Origin: Nageia nagi | Taxonomy: Eukaryota > Pinophyta | NCBI GenBank assembly: GCA_050084985.1 | Contig: JBITNC010000001.1 | Span: 73,346,001 to 73,410,000, forward strand | DNA: 64,000 bases | Direction of reading: 5' to 3' | Notes under the pieces: generated by a model | Told to the model about the DNA's origin: nothing | Databases searched by the model: none | Seen by the model: only the letters and a program-made list of their open reading frames with translations | Program-made: the position numbers and the translations under genes | Shown here: piece after piece, positions 36,751-48,802 of the stretch | Numbering within the stretch: the stretch's first letter is position 1 | Layout of the letters: each line of letters starts with the position of its first letter

Positions 36751-38175
36751 TTCCTCTCATTGGGATAAGGAACCAAGTCCCAAGTTTTATTTTTCATAAG
36801 TACCTCATACTCCACTTTCATGGATTCCATACAACACTCGTGCTTTGAAGCTTTATTGAATGATGAGGGCTCATTTTTGTTATCAATTTGGGTAAATAAG
36901 GAATTGTTCAAGGTAGTACTTCTTGTTATCCTCTAAGTTGGAGAATTTTGCTCTTGTGGAGACTTATCTACATTGATATCCAACTAATTAAGTGCAAATG
37001 AAGAGTCATCTAGATCATCAACATCCTCATTGGAAGTAGATTCCTTAATAAGTTCATTGAACTTTACATCCCTTGAGATAAACATTGCTCTATAGTACAA
37101 AGATTAGATCTTGTAGCCTCTATGTTAACTTTTATAGCCCATAAAGATGCATTTTTAGCTCTCTTATCCAACTTTTCCCTTTTCTCAAAAATAATATAGG
37201 AGAATGCTTGACAACCAAATATCCTAAAGTAAGATATGCTAGGTTTATTTCCTATCCATACCTCAAAAGGAGTTTTACTTTCAACAAGTTTTGTGGGATA
37301 CCTATTCAAGATGTGAATTGCAATACTCACAGCTTCATCCTATAAGAAACTATGAAGATTTTCCAACATGCATCAAACCATCTCCATAATTATCATATTT
37401 TTTCTTTTGAAAACACTATTTTACTGAGGGGTGTAAGGAATTATAAATTACCTCTTGATCTTGTACTTAGCATAATAGTCATTAAACTCATTGCTATTAT
37501 ACTCACCTCCATTATCTGATCTCAACATCTTGATTTTAAGATCAATATGATTTTCAACAAAAGCATCGAAATCTTTAAACCTATTAAAGGTTTGATCCTT
37601 ATGCTCAAATAGATAACCAAATGTCATCATACTAAATTCATTGATAAAAGTAAAAATATAAGATGATCCTCTAAGAAACTTATTCTAAAATGTATCTATC
37701 AAATTTGAATGCACAAGTTGAAGAGGTTAGGTGACCCTTATTTCCTTATCTTTTTCAAAAATTTATCTATTCATCTTACCTAGTATGCACTTCTCACATA
37801 GACCAATTGTAGATGAAATTTAAAGAAAACCTTCCATAAGTTCTTAGTCTTTCATGACTTGAATACTTTTATGGTTAAGGTGCCCTAAGTGTTGATGTCA
37901 AAGATTACCCCTAGAGCAAACATTTGTAGCAAAATACATCTTTGTTAGGACTTGATCTATAATATAGAGATAATTTTTCATTGAACCTTTCACCAAAGTG
38001 ATAAGTCCCTTGTTAATGCACTAAGAATATGAGTTGAACTCAAATGAGTATCTTTTCCTTGCAACTTGAATTATAGAAAGAAGGTTCATTCTGAGCTTAG
38101 GAATATAAAGCACATTTTCAAGAACCTTTTTGTGAATCAACACACTCCCAATCCCTTGGAATTCAATGATTAACT
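36751..38175 (-). pseudogene. Level 1 copia integrase and gag-pre-integrase
   Basis: 37330-37064 reads AIHILNRYPTKLVESKTPFE, VWIGNKPSISYFRIFGCQAF (the usual KTPxExWxGxKPxVxHLRxFG block). 37630-37448 reads EHKDQTFNRFKDFDAFVENH and KMLRSDNGGEYNSNEF, with catalytic Asp of the DD35E integrase visible in SDNGGE. 38170-37880 gives the gag-pre-integrase remnant, and 37050-36751 the acidic linker that joins at 36746/18060 to the RT. Stops and shifts throughout. Confidence 0.8.
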
Positions 38176-38199
38176 ATTTTTCATAGTTTTCTTACATAT

Positions 38200-38290
38200 A
38201 ATTTCATTCAAGGTTTCTAAATACCATAGTTGGAACTATCAAGAATGTGCTTGGGTAAGAAGGTGTCTCCCATTTACTATATAAGAAGAT
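38200..38290 (-). pseudogene. Level 1 gag N-terminal remnant
   Basis: Sequence matches the first ~25 codons of the level 3 gag (GDTFLPKHILDSSNYGI-like) and then jumps directly into the gag-pre-integrase of 38170. Most of gag, including the zinc knuckle, has been deleted. This is a gap relative to the level 3 relative and not caused by a visible insertion. Confidence 0.55.
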
Positions 38291-41200
38291 GAAAGTATTA
38301 ATCAATGTAAGCATGTTAAATATGTGAACTAAAGTAATTAACTATAGATGTTGAGTTTAATTATTCATACATGTTTAGATTTGTTCAAATTGATCAACCA
38401 TACATGTTGAATTAATACATGATAAAATTTGATCAAAAAGATATGCTTAGCTTATTTAACAAAAATTGGCATATGCAAAAGTTTACAATAGAATCACATA
38501 ATATATTCTATACATCCAACATTTTTTTGTACCCAAGTACCATAGTTGTAGAGAAGGATAAAGTTGAGGCTTATTTTCTTATCTAAAATTAGGCCTTCAC
38601 TTAGATGTCTACAAGGTGGAGCCTAGGTCCTACCAATCCTCAACTAGTTTGTTGGTCAGTAATATACTATCGCAAGGAGGAGTACTAACTATTTTTCAAG
38701 GTTGTGATGTATGCTAGATCAGATAATTATTATCTTGATTAGGTTGCAAATTATCCTCTTAAATTATCAAGATAATCCCTAAATGAATGTGCAGATATGT
38801 GGTATCACTATACACATGCTTGCCCACCTATATGGAGTTATATCCAAACCAATAGAGCAATTAGGAGCAATTAAGAAGTACAAATTTTTTACCATTTGAA
38901 TTATCAAATTGAAGGCTCTAGTCTGCCTTATCCTTATCTCGTGCCTCCTCAAACAAGTCATGTTATGAAATATACGTGCAAATGTGTTCATTTAAGAGGG
39001 TGCACTTTCAATGTTTATGATTTTACAAAGATAAATCAAATGTGCATAACATAAAGTAAAATGTGTAAAATAAATGATACATCATCCAACAATAATTGAA
39101 ACCTAAGAGTCTAATGAGTTTTGTTACTAAACCCAAAAGGACTTCTTTATATAAGTTCCATAGTTTTGCACAAGTTCACCTATAACTTTGCATAAGTTCA
39201 CTATTTTTGCATGAGAAATTTATCCAAAGTGAATATTTAAAAGACATCCACTAAAATCCATGCATTAAGAAAAATCTAATTTTAAGTAAAAGGCATTTAT
39301 AGGAAAAAATTCCCCCTTTTAAGACTTAAAAAATTATTCATCCCCTTTCAAAAAAGGTACTTAGGTAAAAAAATGTAAATTTTCCTTACAACAAATTAGC
39401 ATAAAATAATTATTTTTACTTTAGAGGAGAAGAAAAAATTTTCCCACTTATACCTTAAATTTTTTTCTAAGGATTTATTTCAAGCAATTTTATAAGTTTT
39501 AAATACACATTCCCCTTTTAACACTTTAAAAATTACCATACGAATAGCAGAAAACAATAATCCTCTTTAAAAAAATTCCATATTTAGAAATAATGCCTCC
39601 ATATTTTAAAAAAATTTGAAATTCCAAATTCCTTCTAAACATTCCCTCCCCTTTTTGAAAAAATTATTGAGGAGGAAAAAAATTATAACATTCCCTTAAA
39701 AGTCATTAATCCATCTCTTAACATAACAAATATTTAACCAAAAAGTGAGAGTACTATTCCATCAAATAGCAAGCAAGGCATTTACACCTCCTGCTATAAA
39801 ATTAAATGAGTTGCACTAATCCCCAAGTGCAATAAACATTAAAAAAGACTTGCACTCCACAAAATGCAAGGGAGGCATTTTCTAAAGATTTAGTTGCCTA
39901 TTTGATAATAGCATTGGAAAAAATAAATGTGGAGAAGGGAACACATAGGATTTGGAGGCCAAAAGGAAGTGAATAGGTTTGAGGCATCCAACAGGGTGCA
40001 AATAGGGGGGTAACATGAGCAAAACGAAGGCGATAGAGAGGGTAGCCACCGTTCCATTGTGGGTTGACTAGCGATAAGAGAGGGTGGCTAGGATGTCATG
40101 GATGGGATTGATGGTGGCTCTCGAGCGATGTTGCATGTTGCACGATGTGAGAGGAAAGTGTTGCATTAGTTGCTCATGAGGGATGGTGGGCAACATGAGT
40201 GATGCGACGAGGAGGGGGTATGCAACCTTTGGATGGTGGACCACAAAGGATGGTTATTGGTTCGTGCTCGCTAAGTGATTGCAGAGACCAAAGGAAGGGA
40301 ATGAAAAATGAGAAAAAATAGTGCCCATGATGTTTACATGATGCCAGAAGGAGAGGAACAAATGGAGGACTGTAGAAAGGGCCATGGGTTACAACAAACG
40401 GCTTATCCAGCTATGAAGGTAGCGATGGATGTTGCTACACTAAAATGCAGCTAAACGAACCATGATGGGGGTGCTAGGGCCTATCCAATGATGGATGTAG
40501 CAGACGATGGCATCGTGAAGGATAGAATGGGGGGAGGAGGTACTAGTGGCAATAGTGGGTGGAGTTGGAAACTAGCCATGAGCTAGCAAGCGATCAATCG
40601 ACCCTAAATAAATTTTAGTTTCCCCTTAAAAAATTCCAATACATTGTTAACACTTTTGAAGAATTTAATATAAATATACATGTATTTTGATTGTACCCCT
40701 TTTTATAATGTACTTTTATTTTTAATATATATATATATATATATATATTAAAAATAAAAGTACATTATAAAAAGGGGGTACAATCAAAATATATATATAT
40801 ATATAATTTTGATAAAGTTCCATCTTTTATATAAAAAAATTATATTGAAAGAAATAAAGTCCCTCCCCCTTGTCAACAAATAGCATATTGTAAAAAAATA
40901 CAATTTTTTTTATATTTTTTTTACTTTTTTACATATACTACTTGTTTCTTCCCTTTTTTTATATATAAATGTATATTTATAGTAAAAATTTTAAAATTTC
41001 AAAAAAAAATTGCAAGTTTAAACTATAATACATTATTGTTATATTTTAAGTAATTTTATCCAAAAATTACAACTTAACACAATAGTGTTAGTAAAAAAAT
41101 TGCATAACAATAACATGTAAGCAAAGTTAGAAAAAAAAATGAACTATCTCATAACAAAAGATGTTTGTATCATAATGAAATAATAAAAAAATCAAAGGGG

Positions 41201-41297
41201 TAGGAGCTTATACCTTTACTTGATTTTACCTTTAAATAAGAAGGATGAATAAGTAGAAATGACCTCCAAGATGTTGAAGTGAAGCCTCCAAGATTGG
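38291..41297 (-). other. Level 1 untranslated leader, 3 kb
   Basis: No protein domain is readable between the gag remnant and the primer-binding site. Composition is mixed: A/T-rich stretches at 39,200-39,900 and 40,620-41,150, and a G-rich block at 39,950-40,600 (GGTGGCTAGG, GGATGGTGG words) that may be separate captured DNA. A long palindrome sits at 40684-40790. The 38,520-39,200 part resembles the level 3 leader at 32,280-33,000 (AAATTAGACCTTCAC, CCTACCAATCCTCAACTAG), so the long leader is a family trait. Confidence 0.55.
40684..40790. repeat. ~107-bp near-perfect palindrome
   Basis: ATTTTGATTGTACCCC...TTATAATGTACTTTTATTTTT on the left is mirrored by the reverse complement on the right, meeting in a (TA)n centre (about 40725-40748). 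The only visible changes are single-base differences in the C and T runs. It would form a ~50-bp hairpin. It lacks any coding capacity and may be a tiny foldback element or formed during replication. Confidence 0.88.
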
Positions 41298-41310
41298 TTT
41301 TAATACGAAA

Positions 41311-41808
41311 TGAAGGATTTAGTCTTTACTGAACAAAATCCTAATCTACTAAGATCACTTGAAAGCTCATTCAAACATCAATACTCAAAGCATAAACAAT
41401 CTCACAAATTGACACAAGATATAAGTGGTTCTTCCAACTATGAGAGTACATCCACTAATTAAAATTTTTTTCATTCATAGAGACAACTCTCTTACATTAC
41501 CTCTTTTTCCTCTCCTAACACTAATCCTAAAACATAACTTTGCTTTAACTTTTGGTGAGTGATCACAAGGAGAGGGCCTTTTATTTATAAGCCAAAATCC
41601 TCTCTTGGATCACTTTTTTAATCATTGTACAAATACATAACATGCTTCACCCTTTTACCCAAGGGGTAAGCTCATGAGGAGTGCAAGACAACTTACATTA
41701 TCATATTCACTTAAATACTTAAGGTATCTAAGGATATCTTTAAGTATTAGTGAATTTATAAAGAAAAACATTACAAAATCTTACAATAATGCATTATGCA
41801 TTCTAACA
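41311..41808 (-). repeat. Level 1 right LTR (5' LTR)
   Basis: 498 bp, TGAAGGATTT...TCTAACA, partner of 15384-15884. The target duplication ATACT follows at 41809-41813. The adjacent primer-binding site is worn (TTTCGTATTAAAACC on the minus strand, where the family has TGGTATCAGA). Confidence 0.9.
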
Positions 41809-43730
41809 ATACTTTGGGCATAAATACATGAAATTGGTCAAAGGATAGTCTTTTGCTCATAAAATCACCAAGCCTATTATGGTTATCTTGGTTTAAGAAT
41901 TGTGGATCAAGCTATAATTACAAATACCTTTATATGTTTGTCTAATATTTTTGTAGAGTGGCAAAAAAAAGAGAAAACATGAATTTAATCTTCTTTTACA
42001 TTTAAATTACAAAATATACAAATTCTTTTATCTTAAGGTATTTTGGTATTATCCATCTACTAATTTTACTATATAATTTATATGAATTAATTTTTAATTT
42101 TACAATCACAAATTTCATTTTAAAACTATATAGATATGAAAAATTTCAAATTAATATTTTTATCATAAATTTTCTTTTATTTTTAATGTTATCATTACTT
42201 TAATATTTTTGAATTATTTTATTTACAATTTATACTTATTATTTACCATAAAAATAATGTTATGTAAATCTTAAAAATCAAATTATATTATATTGCAGGT
42301 TGAATTGGTTACATTGGAACCTTACACATGTCTTAAATCCTGTTTTCAATTCTTAATTCTTATCAATCATAATATACATTGTACTCTCCATACAATTATC
42401 CTATAAACGACTCTTGATCTCCGATGGATATTAATAAACTTTCTTTCTTTCATCAGAAATCTTTGTAGGACGACCATTGACAATATACACGTATCTTGAA
42501 TAATCATATTATTACTTACTTTTGTTTATGCATGATGCCAATCACAGCATCTCACTACGAAATAGGTTCCCCTTTTTGTTTTGATGTTGGGAAGAGATGA
42601 TTGACGTCTGTATATCTGAATTCCACTGTAATTGAACTTGATGATAATTGGCAACTCTGAATATCGACGTTGGGTAGTTTCAGAAAGGAAAATTTCGAAG
42701 CTTTCCTGAACGCCATTAAAATGAGGTAAACTTTTATACATATTACATTTGAGAGGTTCAATCGTCAAAAACTCTCGTTATTCTTCCTCAACAAGGCGCG
42801 AATTGTCTTAATTAACTTAAGAATTTTATTTCCTTTTCTCAATTTAGTTTTCTGATGAACTGATTCTGTCTGAATTTATGGTTGATTTCAAACAAATTTG
42901 AATTATTGACAAATTTATGGTTAATTTCAAACAATAAGCCTTATTTCTGACTCAAACTTAGATTTGGCAATAAATTTTACGACAATGTATGTGGGTGGCA
43001 AAAGCCCTAAGTATCTTTTATTGTATAGCAGACAGCGAACCTGCTGGACTCTTTATGCTTGATCTTATAGCCCACCTTAGCATTCATGATTCTGTAAAAT
43101 TCAAACCCTCAGTGTGGAAGCCTCAATGAAATATCAGAATTTCCAAGTTACAGTTCAGATTTGAGTTACAAAACATCAAAATTGGAAAGCATTTGGTCAA
43201 TCAAACCAGGCTAATTAAATCCGACTCAGTTTTTGAAAAGGAAAAAAATATAAAAACATAAGCATGTCAAAACACTATTGGAGAAATTTTTTTTGGATCT
43301 ATCTATCTATCTATAAATAGTTTATATGTATATAAAGTGGTGTTTATATGTATATAATTTGATTTTTATTTTTAAATAGTAATTTATTTTTTACCCTTTT
43401 CGGTAAAAGCCACTTTAGTTGATGCTCTAATTTTTTTTTTTGGCAATACTAAGATTTTGGCAACTAAATTCAGTGAACCTGATAAATATGCAAATATTGG
43501 GACAATTAAGGTGGGTTTGTGCCTAGAGGTCTTACAACTGCATGCACCCAGGATTATGTCTCTCAGAGCTGGTATTTTAAGTTCTATGCATACAGCTGTC
43601 AGACTATGTACTTGTGAGAAAGCAATATAACATTTTAAGTAGATCCTCTTTTAGGTACTTTGTTCTGAAATATTTTTAGGCAACAACATAGATTTTCTGA
43701 TTTCTTACTCTTCTACTTGGAAGGATGTTT
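41809..43730. other. AT-rich low-copy-looking stretch, no gene recognised
   Basis: No retroelement protein, LTR pair or repeat array was found. A (TCTA)n microsatellite lies near 43296-43316. The open stretches 42768-42526 on the minus strand (two frames) match nothing I know and have no promoter-like context. This could be ancestral intergenic sequence or an intron. Confidence 0.4.
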
Positions 43731-44640
43731 TTACGTCTTGTTAGGGGAGTTGGGAGAAGTGAGATGTGAAGATATTCATGTGGAAGATGTAATATTCCAA
43801 ATTGACAATTGTACCTATTTTTATGCTTGAACACCATGTAGAGTCCATTGGAAGTGTGACACCTTCCCTTAGGGAAAGTCTAAGCATGTAATGATGTAAT
43901 TTTAGGTGTGATTTGGTAAACTAGGAGTATTTCATGATATTTGAATTAGTTCCAATTATGATGTAATCTTGGCATAGGAGATTTGTGGGTCTAAGGGACT
44001 AGTTGTGAGCCCCAAGTGGGACGTCTCCCTCCTTGAGCTAAATAGGTGTGTTTAGTGATATTATATTTGATTGTTGAGATCCCAAGACAAGATTATAACA
44101 ATCCCGTGGTCAACCATGCATTTGAATTATGGCGCCAAACTAGTGTGAGACTCCTAGGTGAGATCTAAGCCACCTAGTGAGATGTCCAACTATAAGAGTG
44201 GTTGGTGCGGCATTGAGGAGTATCTTTGGCTTATTCATCATTTGATCTTTTGAGTCTTGATGTGGAGTCATCTCTATGCCTCTTGTTGGACGCAAACCTA
44301 GCAAGAGAGGGTTTTGGGAAAGGACGAAAATCCTTAGTCCCATCTGGTGGTATTCTGAGGCATCATTCCTCCTTTGGTTCTAGGCATGGGAAGAGCCCTT
44401 TGGTGGAGCGTCCAAGTCTGAGGGAGTTGTTGGGAAGGAAACTTTTCCTCTTACTTGACGATTGCCCATACGATCAAGACGGAAAAGCAACCCAACATGT
44501 AGTGAGAATGCGTTACTGAACTCCTCTTGTAAGGGCTGATACCCCAAGGTTTCTATCGGAAAGTTCGTGTTGTTAATACGAGCTTTAAATGTGTAGGTCT
44601 TGTTTGGGAATCAACTGAGTGGTGTAGTAGAGGTAATAAT
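43731..44640. other. Possible gypsy LTR-like sequence, no gene
   Basis: G-rich plus-strand text with words such as TAGGTGAGATCTAAGCCACC, partly echoed at about 4,870 (TAAGTGAGATCTATATCTAG), suggests dispersed repeats. At about 44,130 TGGCGCC on the minus strand could be a primer-binding site. The 97-codon open stretch 44226-44519 has no recognisable domain. Evidence is weak. Confidence 0.25.
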
Positions 44641-45319
44641 TGTTAACTCACGTTTTTTGTAGGGATTGAGGTGTGTTATCTTCCAATAGTTTGAAAGTTG
44701 CCATAAGTTTAAAGAAAGTGTAAAATAAAGAAAAGAAAAAGTGAGAATGAGGTCGAATACTAGCTAGACTTTAAAGGGTAATCACAATGCAGCATTGTCT
44801 AAATGTTCTTTCTCTCGGATCGATTAAGAAATATTGTTCAATTCAATCAAGTCGTTAAATGAATTACTATTGTCCAATCATTCCAAAGATGAGCTAGAAG
44901 TGGAACTAATTGTCGGTACTCTGTGAATAGGACCGATGCAACCAAGTGGACTAAACGTGAGTGAAGGTGGATAGTTTTGAACAAAAGACCTAGGAGGATG
45001 TTTTAAGAGAAAGTCAATTCAAAATACTAAGCATTTAACAAGCAAGTAATGGATTAACAACAATTCAAGACAATTCAAACATTTTGGAAAGTTTACAACA
45101 AATTTTCCTAAAACTCGAAAGTTTTCAAAGAGAAGGCATAAAAATATTTGAATTACAAAAATTGCCTTTAAAAGATCAATCCACCACTTCCATAGATGAA
45201 AACACACTTTGAATCAACTTGTAGCCATTTGTAATATGTTTGCAAAAGAGTTTTACACAAGTACATTGGAAATTTTTTGGACTATAACATTCTACCTCAA
45301 AATGTGACCCCCTATGGTC

Positions 45320-45335
45320 TATTTATAGACTTTTA
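45320..45335 (-). promoter_or_regulatory. Minus-strand TATA box next to the 184-bp array
   Basis: The minus strand reads GTCTATAAATAGACC, a strong plant TATA motif inside a short palindrome. The tandem array at 45,850-46,980 lies upstream in this direction, as enhancer-like repeats often do in LTR U3 regions. A transcript would run leftward across 45,300-44,700, which has no recognised protein. Confidence 0.45.
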
Positions 45336-45849
45336 AGGTCAAAATTTGCGGGTGTTGCCTTAATTCTTAAAAAAGCTTTAAAATGATAATTTGTGCTAAA
45401 TTGAAATTACAATATCATTTTAGTGGGAGAACAGTTTCATCCCATTAAAATATGCTAAAAATAAAATATTTACAAAAATTTATGCCTTTTTGCATGCATT
45501 TCGAGGCATCTTTCATCAATTTGTTAAAAATTGGAGTTTCAAATCCTCGTTCTAGATCCTTCTGATAGTCTTTTGAGCTCCTTTCTTTGAATTTGGATTT
45601 GCCTGTGATGTGATCATTGTGGCAAATTTTCAAGGGATTTTGAGAGAATTTTTCAAAAAATTGGACTTTTTGGTCTATTTTTCGAAAAAGATAGAGGGGG
45701 TCCGAAATTTGGAAAATTTTTAAAAAGTGGATTTGAGCTTATGGATGGATGGAGGATGGGGTTACAAGGTACTTGACAAATTTTGAGAGGTTTGGAGCTT
45801 TTAGGAGGTTTTATGAAGGATTTGAGATTTTGACAATTTTTTCCATTTT

Positions 45850-46985
45850 CATGTCTATGGATTTCGTTTGGTAGAAAAAGGCAAAATTTTCATAGGAATG
45901 AAAAATGCCTTCTAGATTTTTAAGCCCTTTAACTTGCTCAAATTCAAAAATTTCAAAGTTTAAAGTTGCTTAGAATACCATTTTCCATGCAATGAAGGCA
46001 AAGTTTTTGATTTTTTAAGCCCTTTTCCTTGCTTACAAAGCTTCAAACTTGAGTTTTGGACAAAATTTATCTTTTTCCTAATGCTAGGCGCCAAAATTCA
46101 TCCCATTGGATTTCCAAGATCTTAAATGTGCTTAAAATGTGCACCTAGCCTTTAGGGTGCTTAAATGTGCTCAAAATTGATTTTTCCAAGATCTAAATGT
46201 GTTCAAAATGCCAAATTTCACTTAACGGACACCTCAAACTTGATTTTTGACCAAAATTTGTCAAATTTTTCATTTAGGCGCCATTTTTCACTCCATTGGA
46301 TTTGGAAAAACTTGAAAACCTGCGCCTACCCTTTAAGTGCCCAAAACTTGTTCAAATTTGCTTTTTCGAGACCTAAATGTGCTTAAAATCACTTTCTCCT
46401 TGTCCCCAAGCACTTAAACTTGATTTTTTTGCAAAATTTATCTTTTCCTTTCATGCTAGTGCCAAATCACTCCATTGGATTTCCATACAGCTGAAAACAT
46501 GTGCCTAGCTTTTGGGGCCTCAAAACTTGATCAAATTTGAAAAATTGAAGACTTAAATGTGCTTGAAACCCCTTTTTCCATCAATTTATGCCTTTGGTTT
46601 GGTATTTTGATCAAAATCCATTTTTCTCCTTCAAGTTAGGTGCCAAAATGCAGGTCTATGGATTTCCAATCACTCGGAAACTTGCACCTAGGATTTTGGG
46701 GTACTTACATTGGTCAAAATCAAAAATTTGTATACCTAAAGTGCCTTAGAACGGAATTTTACATGCAATCAAATCATCTCCCTTGATTTTCGAGACAAAT
46801 TCCATTTTTCCCTTGGTAGTTAGGCACCAAAATACACCTCAATGGATTTCCATTGGCTTGAAAAATTGCACCTAGGCTTGGAGGGCTCAAAACTTGGTCA
46901 AAATCGAAAATTTCAAGTCCTAATTGTGATAGAAATAACCTTATCTCTCCAATGACACTCTTAGACTTGATTTTTGACACCATTT
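45850..46985. repeat. Divergent tandem array, ~184-bp monomer
   Basis: The landmark CCATTGGATTTCCA recurs at about 46103, 46296, 46472, 46656 and 46840 (spacings roughly 176-193 bp), with a worn copy near 45856. Each monomer also has TAGGCGCCAAAAT before it and TGCACCTAGCCTTTGGG after it. The copies are very diverged (perhaps 60-75% by eye), so the array is old. Confidence 0.82.
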
Positions 46986-47570
46986 GCATTTGTCTCTTGA
47001 AACTTTTTCATATTCTATCATTCTTGGGAGCTATGTGTCAAAACCTAGCCTTTGATATCATTGAAATCCTCAAACTGTGTTCTTGGGCACACCTTGTGCA
47101 TTCCGGACCCATATCTGCCATTTTCGAGCTTGAACTTGATCAAATCCACACCTTCTGTCATTTTCGGGCTCAAACTGTGCAATTCCAATCATTCCCAGCA
47201 TTTTTGAGCCCAAACTCTGAAAAATAGTCATTTCCGACATTTACGGTCAAAATTGAGCTTAATCTTTGAAAAAAGATCATTTTCGACACTTCAGAGCTCA
47301 AACTTTACATTTCCATCCATTTTCGGTTAAAACCGAACATTTATGTGCATTCTCGATCGAAATCGTACTTTTCGAACATTTCTGAGCATTTTGGGCTCAA
47401 CTTTACATTTTGACCATTTTCGAGCTTTCTAGATCCAAACTGTGCAAAAACGCCTATTCTTACCTTATTGACCACTTTCGAGCTCAAAATTGACAAAAAC
47501 ACACATTTTCTATTATACTTGCTTTTTCAAGCTTTCTAAGGTCAAAATTGAAAAAAATGCTTATTTTTGT
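46986..47570. repeat. Short degenerate repeats rich in TTTTCGAGCTCAAACT
   Basis: Words such as CATTTTCGAGCT, TTTCGGGCTCAAACTGTGCA and TTTTGAGCCCAAACTCTG recur every 35-60 bp with changes. They adjoin the 184-bp array but have a different unit. No gene. Confidence 0.6.
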
Positions 47571-47574
47571 CATC

Positions 47575-47994
47575 TTAGCCATATTCATTGCACTTGGGCT
47601 CAAACTTGACAAAAATGCTCAATTTTATCATCTGGGCACCTTTGTGCTTGAATCTTGCAAAAATGCACCTTCTTGTCACCCTTGGTATTTGTGAGCTCAA
47701 ACTTTGCAAAACCAACCCCATGTGCACTGACTGCACTCTAGACCCAAAAATCCGTGCTTTGATGCTGTCTCTCAGATCCTGGTTCCTTTGCTGCAAAATT
47801 GGTGATGGGATACTCTGATACTCTTCAGGGTGTTCGTCACAAATCTCCTTGAATCGCTCCCTGATATAATGTTTACATTCTTCAGAATGAACTATTCGTT
47901 GCCAAAAGCCAATCTCAAGGCAATGCACCTTATTGCCTTTGCAAAAATAGGGTCCCCAAAATCTTGTATTTTGGGGTGTGTTGTGTGGGCACAA
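47575..47994 (-). CDS. Unrecognised 139-codon open reading frame
   Basis: A stop-free stretch with a charged central part (HYIRERFKEICDEHPEEY, LQQRNQDLRDSIKARI) that looks helical; the C-terminal third is translated from the degenerate repeat array. The codons before MCPHN offer no start context, and no homologue is recognised. It may be part of an old retroelement untranslated region. Low confidence that it is a gene. Confidence 0.2.
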   Translation of the reverse strand: MCPHNTPQNTRFWGPYFCKGNKVHCLEIGFWQRIVHSEECKHYIRERFKEICDEHPEEYQSIPSPILQQRNQDLRDSIKARIFGSRVQSVHMGLVLQSLSSQIPRVTRRCIFARFKHKGAQMIKLSIFVKFEPKCNEYG

Positions 47995-48325
47995 CAGGAG
48001 TTTTGCTATTTGTTCACGTATTTAGATTTGAGGGTTAGAGGACCTAGCGGTGTGATGGCAGCATCATTGTTGCATCTTAGCATTGTGAGTGTAGATTTGG
48101 TCCCTTGAGCTAGACGTCTAGCCCCTTAGGTTATTTGAGCATCGTACTTGATCCATATTTGATATATATCATTGCTTGCAATTGGATCTCATATTTCTTG
48201 GCTTGTGACATTGATTTTCTATCATATTTCATATCTAATCCTGTTTGTTAATTATTGCATAAGTTTGTTGGATGTTTGGAATTGGCATTTTTGAGTAATA
48301 ATATTTTTTCCAGTTTTGGAACATC

Positions 48326-48345
48326 ATAGTGGTATCAAAGCAAAA
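48326..48345 (+). promoter_or_regulatory. Primer-binding site of a plus-strand gypsy element
   Basis: TAGTGGTATCAAAGCAAAAG is one change from the initiator-Met type TGGTATCAGAGC. It lies about 450 bp upstream of the gag frame. The LTR that should end just before it (…GGAACATCA) could not be paired with a second copy in the window. Confidence 0.6.
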
Positions 48346-48802
48346 GATCTTGCTATCCGGAGAGGCTATTTGATGCGCCCACCTATCCATTAGTATTATT
48401 TGAGGGATTGCATGAGGATGAATTCCATGGCACCACAAAGAACATCTGATGAAGGAAGAGAAAATACCCAAGGTGAGCACTTGAGGTATGTGTGGATGGA
48501 TGATAAGGGAGATGTGCAAGGAGGAGATGCACATGAGTTGCGTGCACATGAGACACAAGGAAGGTGTGAGAGGTGGAGAAAGGGTTGAGCCACCAAAAGA
48601 CCCTGCCAAAGAAAGATTTGATAATTTGATCAATCTCTTGACCACTTTGGTGAGAGAAATGTAGCAAGGAGGACATTGTCAAGCTCTAAGAGAGCCATGA
48701 GTTCATGCAATGGGATGTGAGGGTTTGGAGGATAGTCCAAAGATGCCACACAACTAAAGATCCACTTTTACTTGAGAGCGATATCCGGGAGGAGGCAAGG
48801 CA

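Larger units (their letters stand above)
15384..41808 (-). mobile_element. Level 1: Ty1/copia retrotransposon, host of three nested insertions
   Basis: Two ~500-bp LTRs (15384-15884 and 41311-41808) flanked by ATACT define the element. Orientation is minus: the polypurine tract (reverse complement AAGGAGAAG, 15885-15893) abuts the left LTR, and a worn initiator-Met primer-binding site lies beside the right LTR (about 41298-41310). Its own sequence is 15384-18060 plus 36746-41808, about 7.7 kb. The split falls in the linker between integrase and reverse transcriptase. Coding traces are integrase, RT and RNase H with a gag that is mostly deleted. It is the oldest of the nest by position, and its LTRs are visibly diverged. 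Confidence 0.9.

Noticed and set aside
42526-42768. Two overlapping minus-strand open frames in low-copy sequence, considered as an exon
   Set aside because: No known motif, no clear splice sites or promoter, and two frames equally open; not supported.
44121-44145. TGGCGCC on the minus strand as a gypsy primer-binding site defining a very long LTR (about 44.1-48 kb)
   Set aside because: Only seven bases match the common type and no second LTR was found; kept only as a weak possibility.
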